Shown one piece after another: positions 1 to 7,092 of a DNA stretch of 29,682 nt. Origin of the DNA: UBA817 sp049889215 (GTDB taxonomy: Bacteria; Margulisbacteria; Marinamargulisbacteria; UBA817); assembly GCA_049889215.1 (NCBI GenBank), contig JBMHDV010000024.1, forward strand, positions 1-29,682. Reading direction: 5' to 3'. A program made the position numbers and the translations under genes. Position 1 is the stretch's first letter. Each line of letters starts with the position of its first letter. Below the pieces are notes generated by a model that was given only the letters and a program-made list of their open reading frames with translations, ran no database searches and was not told the origin of the DNA.

Positions 1-1324
1 TGGTAAGGGCTGGACCATGTTAATGGATTGTTTATCTGCCGGTCGCGGTATTTCATTGCCATCATTGAGTGCCGGTGGCGCACAAGCCATGGTGCTTGCC
101 ACCAGTTCATTTGGTGTGATCCGTCAGCAGTTTGGCATGTCTGTTGGTCAATTCGAGGGTATCGAAGAGCCCATGGCGCGTGTGGTTGGTAAAACCGCCA
201 TATTAAAAGCAGCGCGTGATTACACGTGTGGTGCCATCGACCAAGGTGAAAAACCATCGGTAATTTCCGCCGTATTAAAATTGCATTCTACCGAAATGTT
301 TCGTGACATTGTTAACGATAGCATGGACATTTTAGGTGGTGCGGGCATTACGCAAGGGCCACGAAATGTGACCACCAATGCCTATAAAGCGGCACCCATT
401 GGCATTACTGTTGAAGGTGCCAATATCTTGACTCGAACACTGATTATTTTTGGGCAAGGTGCCCTGCGCTGTCACCCGTATGCTTACGATGAAGTTGCAG
501 CTGCAGAAGCCAAGGATGTTAAACGATTTGATCGTGCCTTTTTTGGTCATATGGGGCACATTGTCCGCACCAAGTTACGTGTTATTTTATTGACCCTCAC
601 CCAGGGTGGGCTGACACCCTACTATGGTGGTTTCTTGTCGCCATACAAGCGGCGCTTGGCTTGGACCTCCGCCATTTTTGCACTGATTGCCGATATTTCG
701 ATGATCTATTTTGGTGGTGCCTTAAAGGCAAAACAAAAAATCACAGGCCGGTTGGGTGACATCTTATCGTGGATGTACTTGGCCACGTGTACCATGGTCT
801 ATTACGAAAAGCACCGTGACAATAAAGACCTAAAGCCAATCGTTGAATGGGCCCTCGATTATTGCTTCTACAACATTCAAGTTGCACTCATCGGTTATTT
901 CGAGAACTTTACCTGGATCACACGCTTGTTAGTGGCCCCAATCTACCGTATCTTGCGAGTGGGAACCCACCCCAGTGATGCTCTCGGTAAAACAATATCC
1001 GTTGCCATCCAAGCCAATCAATCATTAAGAAGCTTTTTAACCGATGGTACCTATGCCGTTGACGAAGATAAACCAGGCATGGGCAAACTCAACCATACCT
1101 ACAAGCAACTCATTCAGTCCGAACAAGCATTCAAAAAGATCCGACGTGCCGTCAAAAAGCGTCAGCTTCCCAAAAAAGCCGTGACCTTTGTCCTTGACGA
1201 TGCTGTTAATCTGAACATTATCACCGCCCAAGAAGCCGATCAAATCCGCGCTGCGGAAAAGGCACGCTTGGATGCGATTCAGGTGGATGCGTTTACCAAC
1301 GACGAGTATCTAAACAACGCATAA
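1..1324 (+). CDS. fadE: Acyl-CoA dehydrogenase FadE, C-terminal part (5' end outside window)
   Basis: This is the 3' part of an FadE-type acyl-CoA dehydrogenase, which introduces the alpha-beta double bond in the first step of fatty acid beta-oxidation using FAD. The frame is already open at base 2 (GKGWT precedes the first internal Met at 17), so the gene begins upstream. The visible 440 residues match the FadE pattern: a GKGW-MLMDCLSAGRGISLPS stretch, EKPSVISAVLK, DILGGAGI and ITVEGANILTR. By analogy with other acyl-CoA dehydrogenases, the Glu of VEGAN is the likely catalytic base (about residue 133 counted from Met 17). The last 250 residues are the FadE-specific C-terminal extension, ending in AIQVDAFTNDEYLNNA. 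About 370 N-terminal residues are missing compared with the roughly 815-residue family members. Family assignment is firm; substrate chain length cannot be read. Confidence 0.93.
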   Translation, partial: GKGWTMLMDCLSAGRGISLPSLSAGGAQAMVLATSSFGVIRQQFGMSVGQFEGIEEPMARVVGKTAILKAARDYTCGAIDQGEKPSVISAVLKLHSTEMFRDIVNDSMDILGGAGITQGPRNVTTNAYKAAPIGITVEGANILTRTLIIFGQGALRCHPYAYDEVAAAEAKDVKRFDRAFFGHMGHIVRTKLRVILLTLTQGGLTPYYGGFLSPYKRRLAWTSAIFALIADISMIYFGGALKAKQKITGRLGDILSWMYLATCTMVYYEKHRDNKDLKPIVEWALDYCFYNIQVALIGYFENFTWITRLLVAPIYRILRVGTHPSDALGKTISVAIQANQSLRSFLTDGTYAVDEDKPGMGKLNHTYKQLIQSEQAFKKIRRAVKKRQLPKKAVTFVLDDAVNLNIITAQEADQIRAAEKARLDAIQVDAFTNDEYLNNA

Positions 1325-1394
1325 GGCGATATAAAAAATGATCCTGCTACGTTTCGTCTCATAAAAATTATCCTCGCTGAATGTATATTCACCT

Positions 1395-1426
1395 ACGGAA
1401 TTTTTAATCGAAGGCCTTGCAGGATC
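1395..1426 (+). repeat. 32-bp direct repeat, copy 1
   Basis: A 32-base segment beginning ACGGAATTTTTAATCG and ending GCAGGATC is repeated exactly at 1553-1584. It lies in the 343-base gap between fadE and the ankyrin gene (1325-1667), in which I find no convincing gene. The 50-60 bases upstream of the two copies are only loosely similar (CTACGTTTC / CTCCGTTTC), so the copies may be the conserved ends of two degenerate larger elements. GATCCTGC near 1339 and GCAGGATC at the repeat end form an inverted pair. Confidence 0.75.
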
Positions 1427-1552
1427 ACATTTTATTATCGCCTGTTTTGAGGTGCGTTAAATTCTAATTGCGGGAACTCATTTATAGAAATAAACTCCGT
1501 TTCCTCGCATCGAATTTGCCTAGCACTCACTCAAATTTCGGCGCGATAGGGG

Positions 1553-1584
1553 ACGGAATTTTTAATCGAAGGCCTTGCAGGATC
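1553..1584 (+). repeat. 32-bp direct repeat, copy 2
   Basis: Exact second copy of the 32-base segment at 1395-1426, offset by 158 bases. An upstream CTCCGTTTCC (about 1495) and the ACGGAATTT inside this copy are nearly complementary, so a hairpin of 70-80 bases is possible. The copy ends about 25 bases before the -35 box of the ankyrin gene promoter. Origin (MITE remnant, REP-like sequence or regulatory duplication) is unknown. Confidence 0.75.
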
Positions 1585-1609
1585 GCGATTTATGGTTGTT
1601 ATAAATATA

Positions 1610-1638
1610 TTGGTTAGTGGGGCTGTTTTTACTATAAT
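1610..1638 (+). promoter_or_regulatory. Sigma-70-type promoter of the ankyrin-repeat gene
   Basis: TTGGTT (1610-1615) and a perfect TATAAT (1633-1638) are separated by exactly 17 bases. Transcription would start near 1645, giving a leader of about 23 bases before the ATG at 1668. An AGGAGA at 1645-1650 lies 17 bases from the ATG, which is far for a Shine-Dalgarno sequence. Confidence 0.65.
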
Positions 1639-1667
1639 CATATTAGGAGAAACTAAAGACGGATTGA

Positions 1668-3995
1668 ATGTCAAAAGTAAATGCAACCCAACAACCAGGA
1701 ATACAACTTAAACAACCTTTAATCTCAAAAGGGGCGACTCTAGAAAAACGGCAATGCAGGAATGATAGCCCATCAAATCTAGGAAAAAGGCCACGTGAAA
1801 ATGATGGCGGCCCATCAAATCCAGTAAAAAGACCACGTGGAAATGATGGTGGCCCATTGAATGATTCACCTCAAAAACAAACAGAAATCGACGTGGCATT
1901 AAAAGCGCAACTGGTGCCGGTTGCTCAACCAGAAGCCTATGATTTGGTTAAGCAACCATTTGATGAAGTAGTTAAACTGTTTAAAGATAATGGGGTTAAC
2001 CTTTTTTCAAACTCTAGTGACCTGGTTACGCTAGTTGAGAAAAAAAACCTGAATTTGGTTAAGCTTCTTATTGATAATGGGATTGATGTGAATGCGAAAT
2101 GTAACGGGAGGAATGCTTTGAGTTTCGCTGTGAAAGCGGGGCATCAAGGTATTGTTAAGCTTTTACTTGACAGTGGTGCGAATGTAAATGCGAAAGCTGA
2201 TGATGGAAAGACGGCTTTAATGGATGCCGTTGAATATGGCAATAAAGAGATTGTTGAGCTTTTACTTGACAGTGGTGCGAATGTAAATGTGAAAGTTTGC
2301 GGGGAGACTCTTCTTAGGATAGCCATAACAAAGGGCAATAAAGAGATTGTCGAGCTTTTAGTTCAAAACGGTGCTAATGTTCGTGCAAAAACTCTAGGCG
2401 AGACCACTCTAATGGTTGCACTAGAGCATAAGCAAGATGAAATTGCTGATGTTTTAATTAAATACGGTGCTAGGTTTAATGTGAGAGATCAAAATAAAGA
2501 TACCATTCTGATGAGACTCGTATTGCAGAGGGATAAAGAGGCCGTTAATTATTTTATAGAAAAATCAGAAAAGCGTGTGAGGATTGATATGACCAATAAA
2601 GCTGGTAGCACCGCTTTGATGCTTGCCATACTATGTAGTAAAAATGAAACTGTTAAGTGTTTACTTGATCATGGTGCAGATGTAAATGTGAAAGATAATG
2701 TTGGAGAGACGGCTTTAATGTATGCCGTAGAAAAAGGCAATAAAGATATTGTTGAGCGTTTACTTCAAAACCGTGCTGATGTAAATTTGAGAGATGAATA
2801 TGGTAGAACTGCTTTGATGCGAGCTGTAAGTAGTAACCATAAAGATATTATTGAGCTCTTACTTCAAAACCGTGCTGATGTAAATTTGAGAGATGAATGT
2901 GGTAGAACTGCTTTGATGCGAGCTGTAAGTATTAACCATAAAGATATTGTTGAGCTTTTAATTAAAAACAGTGCAGATGTAAATGCGAAAAATAATGATG
3001 GAGAGACGGCTTTGATGCGTGCGGTCAAAAATGGCAATAAAGATATTGTTGAGCTTTTAATTAAAAACGGTGCAGATGTAAATGCGAAAAATAATGATGG
3101 AGAGACGGCTTTAATGTATGCCGTTGAATATGGGAGAAAAGATATTGTTGAGCGTTTACTTCAAAACCGTGCTGATGTAAATTTGAGAGATAAATATGGT
3201 AGAACTGCTTTGATGCGAGCTGTAAGTAGTAACCATAAAGAGATTATTGAGCTCTTACTTCAAAACCGTGCTGAAGTAAATTTGAGAGATGAATGTGGTA
3301 GAACTGCTTTGATGCGAGCTGTAAGTAGTAACCATAAAGAGATTATTGAGCTTTTAATTCAAAATGGTGCCATTGTAAATGTGAAAAAGAATGATGGAGA
3401 GACGGCTTTGATGCGTGCGGTCAAAAATGGCAATAAAGATATTGTTGAGCTTTTAATTAAAAACAGTGCAGATGTAAATGCGAAAAATGATGGTGGAAAG
3501 ACGGCTTTGATACTTGCCGTAGAAAAAGGCAATAAAGATATTGTTGAGCTTTTAATTCAAAAAGGTGCTGATGTAAATTTGGGAGATAGCTATCATGAAA
3601 CTCCTTTGTATCGTGCCGTTTTAAATTGTGAAGAAAAGATTGTTGATCTTTTATTTCAAAAAGGTGCAGATCTTAATAAGATAAAATGGAAATTTAAAGA
3701 CGCACTAATTTTTTTAGAGGAAAGAAAGTATTATAAAATGATTCATTCTTTTGTTGCAGCTGCTTTGAGGAAGAGTAGCAGGTTTCCAATACCCGATTTT
3801 GATGAGGTTTCGAGATTCGTGTATTCACAACATAGAAAAACTAATTACTTGGATGCGGTTAGAGTAGGGGAGCTTAGGGCGACAAAGGAAAGATTGGTGA
3901 AGGTGCTAATAAAAACAGGTCGTATTTATGCAAAAACTCCTCCAGTTCGTTTTACATGTGAGGACGTTTTAAATTACAAGCCCTTCCCAAAATGA
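1668..3995 (+). CDS. Ankyrin-repeat protein with basic, NLS-like N-terminus
   Basis: A 775-residue protein made mostly of 17-18 ankyrin repeats (about residues 90-690) of 33 residues, with consensus TALMxAV-x-GNKDIVELLIxNGADVNAK. Ankyrin repeats bind proteins, and bacteria that live in eukaryotes often secrete them, but no target is readable here. Residues 1-85 are polar and hold a 13-14 residue unit three times (from 27, 40 and 54); the last two begin KRPR, giving a bipartite nuclear-localisation-like pattern. No Sec signal peptide or membrane segment is visible. The last 80 residues are basic and not ankyrin-like. The gene stands alone behind its own promoter, between fadE and a lipoprotein gene. 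Four of the repeats are a recent tandem duplication. The ankyrin fold is certain; an effector role is inference. Confidence 0.9.
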   Translation: MSKVNATQQPGIQLKQPLISKGATLEKRQCRNDSPSNLGKRPRENDGGPSNPVKRPRGNDGGPLNDSPQKQTEIDVALKAQLVPVAQPEAYDLVKQPFDEVVKLFKDNGVNLFSNSSDLVTLVEKKNLNLVKLLIDNGIDVNAKCNGRNALSFAVKAGHQGIVKLLLDSGANVNAKADDGKTALMDAVEYGNKEIVELLLDSGANVNVKVCGETLLRIAITKGNKEIVELLVQNGANVRAKTLGETTLMVALEHKQDEIADVLIKYGARFNVRDQNKDTILMRLVLQRDKEAVNYFIEKSEKRVRIDMTNKAGSTALMLAILCSKNETVKCLLDHGADVNVKDNVGETALMYAVEKGNKDIVERLLQNRADVNLRDEYGRTALMRAVSSNHKDIIELLLQNRADVNLRDECGRTALMRAVSINHKDIVELLIKNSADVNAKNNDGETALMRAVKNGNKDIVELLIKNGADVNAKNNDGETALMYAVEYGRKDIVERLLQNRADVNLRDKYGRTALMRAVSSNHKEIIELLLQNRAEVNLRDECGRTALMRAVSSNHKEIIELLIQNGAIVNVKKNDGETALMRAVKNGNKDIVELLIKNSADVNAKNDGGKTALILAVEKGNKDIVELLIQKGADVNLGDSYHETPLYRAVLNCEEKIVDLLFQKGADLNKIKWKFKDALIFLEERKYYKMIHSFVAAALRKSSRFPIPDFDEVSRFVYSQHRKTNYLDAVRVGELRATKERLVKVLIKTGRIYAKTPPVRFTCEDVLNYKPFPK
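2707..3498 (+). repeat. Two tandem 396-bp blocks (four ankyrin repeats each)
   Basis: Bases 2707-3102 and 3103-3498 are near-identical blocks of 396 bases, exactly 4 x 99 (four 33-codon ankyrin repeats). Both begin AGACGGCTTTAATGTATGCC and carry the repeat types in the same order: QNRADVNLRD twice, then a KNS/QNG type, then the KNGNKDIVELLIKN type. The identity is visible in synonymous positions, so this is a recent in-frame duplication within the gene. Confidence 0.85.
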
Positions 3996-4030
3996 ATTTT
4001 CAAAAATACATGAAATTGTTTGGTTCTTCA

Positions 4031-4123
4031 TGACGATAATTACTGTAAGGTAACACACCTTACCACTGTAGAAGGACCTGATTTAGAGTCTCCCCCCCTT
4101 ATCTAAACCAGGCTCCGTTCTAC
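4031..4123 (+). ncRNA. 93-nt structured element with C-rich loop, copy 1 (unclassified)
   Basis: A 93-base segment that recurs at 5207-5299 with the same length and 7 differences. Hairpin 1 is GTAAGGT-AACAC-ACCTTAC. Hairpin 2 has an outer stem GTAGAA/TTCTAC, a GG/CC step, a small internal loop, and an 11-bp inner stem CCTGATTTAGA/TCTAAACCAGG with one A-C mismatch. Its terminal loop is GTCTCCCCCCCTTA. Six of the seven differences fall in the hairpin 1 loop or the internal loop of hairpin 2, and none breaks a stem pair, as expected for a conserved RNA (or cruciform) structure. It begins 35 bases after the ankyrin stop codon and ends 105 bases before the lipoprotein start. Strand is assumed. It could be an sRNA, a leader, a 3' processing element or a mobile repeat. 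I do not recognise it as a known family. Confidence 0.55.
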
Positions 4124-4228
4124 AACGCTTTAACTTCTTACTTTTTAAACGGTTAAGACAATGTCACGTCTAGGCTCCTGGTTAAATAAACATTGAATTT
4201 TACCCCGTTAGTTTGGTAGTTTTTTTGT

Positions 4229-5179
4229 GTGGGAAAACAATATTGGTTCAGTTTAGTTGTTGTTTCGTTATTGTCCGGGTGCGGCTTAATTCCAGTTGAT
4301 GATGAAGGGTCGGGTGCAAAAACTTGTGATGGCACCACGGTGGCTTATTCAAATACCACGCGTGCGGGGGCCTTAACCACATCGGAAACCTGGAGTGGCA
4401 CCATGACGGTTTCTGGTGATATATTAATTGGCAATAATTGCACCTTAACCATCGAACCCGGCACAACTGTAAAATTTACTGCAAATTCAGATAGTACTGG
4501 GCATGGCTTTGATACTCCCATTACAGATGCGCCATTTCCAAACGACCCAGCAACCAAACCGTCGGAATTTTCAGGGATTGAACTTTGGGGTGGTACCTTG
4601 ATTTCGGTTGGTACGGATGCGAGTCCCATCACTTATACCAGTGATGCCACAAGTAAAGTGGCCGGTGATTGGCATTCCATTGCATTGCGGCAAGAAGGTA
4701 GTAAACTTAACATGCAAAAGTCGACAATTGAGTATGCCTATTATGGGGTTCAATTTAACGAAACCACCAACAACGATTATGTCACCATTAATAACAATAC
4801 CATTCAAGAGATCGTCGCTTGTGGCATTTGCTTGGGTGTTGAAAAGCATAAAACAGTCACGCTAACCATATCTGGAAACCAAATTTCTTCGTGCGGTCAC
4901 GAAGGCATTGACCTGCACGAAAATGCGGTTGCGATTATCGAAAACAATACATTTACAGATAATCGAGGAAAGTTTGTATCAGACCCTAATGAAAGTGGTG
5001 GTAATGGTATTGTGGTTGATAAAAGTAACAATTCCATTATTCGAAACAATACCTTTCTTCGCAATAATCAAGGCATTGCTTGTGTTACCGATGGCAGCAA
5101 TCCTACCATTGAAAACAATAATGTGTATGGTACTGGGGTGAACGAAAATGACGAAAACATTCAAAATTGCCCCCGTTAA
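4229..5179 (+). CDS. Right-handed parallel beta-helix lipoprotein
   Basis: A 316-residue predicted lipoprotein. The N-terminus MGKQYWFSLVVVSLLSGC is a signal peptide with lipobox LSGC (lipidated Cys18). The start is GTG; an in-frame TAG at 4217-4219 rules out a longer form, and no Shine-Dalgarno sequence is seen. After a short linker the chain has the pattern of a pectate-lyase-like beta-helix: TLTIEPGTTVKF, then repeated N-rich turns (TINNNTIQEI, TISGNQISSCG, IIENNTFTDN, IIRNNTFLRNN, TIENNNVYG). Such helices bind or cleave polysaccharides or act as surface adhesins; no catalytic residues can be assigned. The gene lies between the two copies of the 93-nt element (4031-4123 and 5207-5299), an arrangement resembling a cassette. 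Fold and lipidation are well supported; function is unknown. Confidence 0.8.
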   Translation: MGKQYWFSLVVVSLLSGCGLIPVDDEGSGAKTCDGTTVAYSNTTRAGALTTSETWSGTMTVSGDILIGNNCTLTIEPGTTVKFTANSDSTGHGFDTPITDAPFPNDPATKPSEFSGIELWGGTLISVGTDASPITYTSDATSKVAGDWHSIALRQEGSKLNMQKSTIEYAYYGVQFNETTNNDYVTINNNTIQEIVACGICLGVEKHKTVTLTISGNQISSCGHEGIDLHENAVAIIENNTFTDNRGKFVSDPNESGGNGIVVDKSNNSIIRNNTFLRNNQGIACVTDGSNPTIENNNVYGTGVNENDENIQNCPR

Positions 5180-5206
5180 AAATGCCTGAAATTTTTAACA
5201 TGCTGG

Positions 5207-5299
5207 TGACGATATTTACTGTAAGGTGATCAACCTTACCACTGTAGAAGGGCCTGATTTAGAGTCTCCCCCCCTTATCTAAACCAGGCACCGTTCTAC
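5207..5299 (+). ncRNA. 93-nt structured element with C-rich loop, copy 2 (unclassified)
   Basis: Second copy of the element at 4031-4123, 86 of 93 bases identical. The hairpin 1 stem is unchanged while its 5-base loop is GATCA instead of AACAC. The C7 terminal loop and the long stem of hairpin 2 are identical. In both copies a TGAAATT lies exactly 20 bases upstream of the element, so weak similarity extends to 4011 and 5187. This copy starts 27 bases after the lipoprotein stop and ends 55 bases before the likely cstA ATG. No T-run follows hairpin 2, so it does not look like a simple intrinsic terminator. Confidence 0.55.
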
Positions 5300-5354
5300 T
5301 TTTTACCATTCACTCAATTTGACACACCAGGAACCCCATCAGTACACTTTTAAC

Positions 5355-7076
5355 ATGAATGGCTTACTGATTATTGTTGTAACCTATATCGGTTTTTTAT
5401 TGGCGTACCGTTGGTATGGTAAGCGATTGGGTTCAACCGTTTTTGGTTTGATTGCATCCAATAAAACCCCAGCGCATGTGCATCAGGATGGCCATGACTT
5501 TGTGCCATCAAAAAAAGGGCTCGTCTTTGGGCACCATTTTACATCCATTGCAGGCACTGGCCCCATAGTTGGCCCAGCCATTGGTGTGATTTGGGGCTGG
5601 TTACCAGCATTGATTTGGGTGGTGTTTGGGTCCATTTTTATGGGGGCTGTGCATGATTTAGGGGCCTTGGTGGTATCGCTTCGCCATGATGGGCGCTCCA
5701 TTTGTGATATTGCCAATGATTTGGTATCAAAACGGGTGCAGCAATTGGTGTTTTTTATTGTATGTTTGGCGTTATGGATTGTGATTGCTATTTTCGGGTT
5801 GGTCATTGCCATTATTTTTCATTTGTTTCCTGAATCCGTTGGCCCAGTATGGGCCGAAATTCCCATTGCGATTGCGTTTGGCTTTTTTGTTCGGCGCCAC
5901 CCTGGTCAATTTAAATTGATTAGTGCATTGGCCATTTTGGCCATGTGTGTGGTGGTGGCAGTTGGGCACTGGTTCCCCATTACTATGCCGTTGGTGTTTG
6001 GCATTCCAGCCACAGGGACTTGGACGGTTTTGTTGCTTGCCTATGCTTGCATAGCGTCAGTATTGCCGGTTCAAACATTGTTGCAACCCAGGGACTATTT
6101 AAATGCTTGGCAGTTGGTGATTGCTTTGGGCCTATTAATGGTGGGGGCGGTGGTGTCTGGCGTGATGGGCAAGTTGACCATGGTGGCGCCGGCCGTTGTT
6201 GCTGCACCAGTGGGTGCGCCTGCTATGATGCCGTTTTTATTTATTACCATTGCTTGCGGGGCCATTTCAGGGTTCCATTCCTTGGTAGCGTCGGGCACCA
6301 CATCAAAGCAGCTTAGCTCGGAATCTGATGCCGTCGCGGTTGGGTTTGGGTCCATGTTGGTTGAAGGGGCGTTGGCCGTGATGGTGATTGTGGCGTGTTG
6401 TGCTGGTATTGGTATGGGCTACCCAACCGATGGGGGGAGTGTCTTAATGGGGCAGGCCGCATGGGAATCCCACTATGCGTCTTGGGGTGCAAGTGCCGGA
6501 CTAGCATCCAAACTGCATGCGGTGGTGGTGGGGGCGGCCAATATGATGACCAGTTTGGGTGTGCCACAATCCTTAGGGATTGTGATTATGGGGGTGTTTA
6601 TTGCATCGTTTGCCGGCACCACGTTAGATACCTCAACACGGTTACAACGTTACATGATTACTGAATTGGGAAACTCACTAAATATTCGATTTTCAACTAT
6701 TTCTGCAACATTGCTTGCCGTTGTTACCGGCGCTTTATTGGCGTTTTCATCAGGGGCATCGGGCAAAGGGGCCTTGCAACTATGGCCACTCTTTGGGGCG
6801 CTTAATCAATTGCTTGCGAGTATTGGACTTGGCTTAATCACCCTTTACATTTTAAAGACACGCCCTCGGTTTGTTATGGTTAGTGCCATCCCATTTTTGT
6901 TTATGTTGGTGATGACGTTATGGGCAACCATTCATAACCAATGGCAGTTTTTTCAACAACAACAATGGTTATTGTTAAGCATAAATTCTCTGGTATTATT
7001 TGCTGCAACTGGCATTTGCATTGGCATGGTCAAGCGGTACCAACAAGGAACGTTGGACAAAATAATTAAAATTTAA
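5355..7076 (+). CDS. cstA: CstA-family transporter (carbon starvation protein)
   Basis: A polytopic membrane protein of the CstA family, whose studied members import pyruvate or are linked to peptide uptake during carbon starvation. It matches the family through YRWYGKRLGS, FGHHFTSIAGTGPIVGPAIG, FGSIFMGAVHDLGAL and FAGTTLDTSTRLQRY, with many hydrophobic segments across its length. I chose the ATG at 5355 (MNGLLIIVVTYIGF, 573 residues), which begins right at the first membrane helix. A TTG at 5319 would add 12 polar residues with no Shine-Dalgarno sequence. It is shorter than the roughly 700-residue E. coli CstA, as is common in other phyla. The second 93-nt element lies just upstream and may be part of its leader. 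Family firm, substrate uncertain. Confidence 0.88.
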   Translation: MNGLLIIVVTYIGFLLAYRWYGKRLGSTVFGLIASNKTPAHVHQDGHDFVPSKKGLVFGHHFTSIAGTGPIVGPAIGVIWGWLPALIWVVFGSIFMGAVHDLGALVVSLRHDGRSICDIANDLVSKRVQQLVFFIVCLALWIVIAIFGLVIAIIFHLFPESVGPVWAEIPIAIAFGFFVRRHPGQFKLISALAILAMCVVVAVGHWFPITMPLVFGIPATGTWTVLLLAYACIASVLPVQTLLQPRDYLNAWQLVIALGLLMVGAVVSGVMGKLTMVAPAVVAAPVGAPAMMPFLFITIACGAISGFHSLVASGTTSKQLSSESDAVAVGFGSMLVEGALAVMVIVACCAGIGMGYPTDGGSVLMGQAAWESHYASWGASAGLASKLHAVVVGAANMMTSLGVPQSLGIVIMGVFIASFAGTTLDTSTRLQRYMITELGNSLNIRFSTISATLLAVVTGALLAFSSGASGKGALQLWPLFGALNQLLASIGLGLITLYILKTRPRFVMVSAIPFLFMLVMTLWATIHNQWQFFQQQQWLLLSINSLVLFAATGICIGMVKRYQQGTLDKIIKI

Positions 7077-7092
7077 TAAATTAATTTGTGTG

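Noticed and set aside
3996..4123. Intrinsic terminator after the ankyrin gene
   Set aside because: The hairpins here belong to the repeated 93-nt element and are not followed by a T-run, so a standard terminator cannot be claimed.
4031..5299. Integron attC sites flanking a gene cassette
   Set aside because: I could not find paired RYYYAAC/GTTRRRY core sites at the ends of the 93-nt element, and no integrase is present; the cassette-like layout remains only a resemblance.
5319..5354. TTG start for the CstA-like gene
   Set aside because: It would add 12 polar residues with no Shine-Dalgarno sequence; the ATG at 5355 begins at the first membrane helix.
5945..6664. Overlapping long open frames within the CstA-like gene on both strands
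   Set aside because: They are shadows of a G-rich, stop-poor membrane protein gene and have no family pattern or ribosome site.
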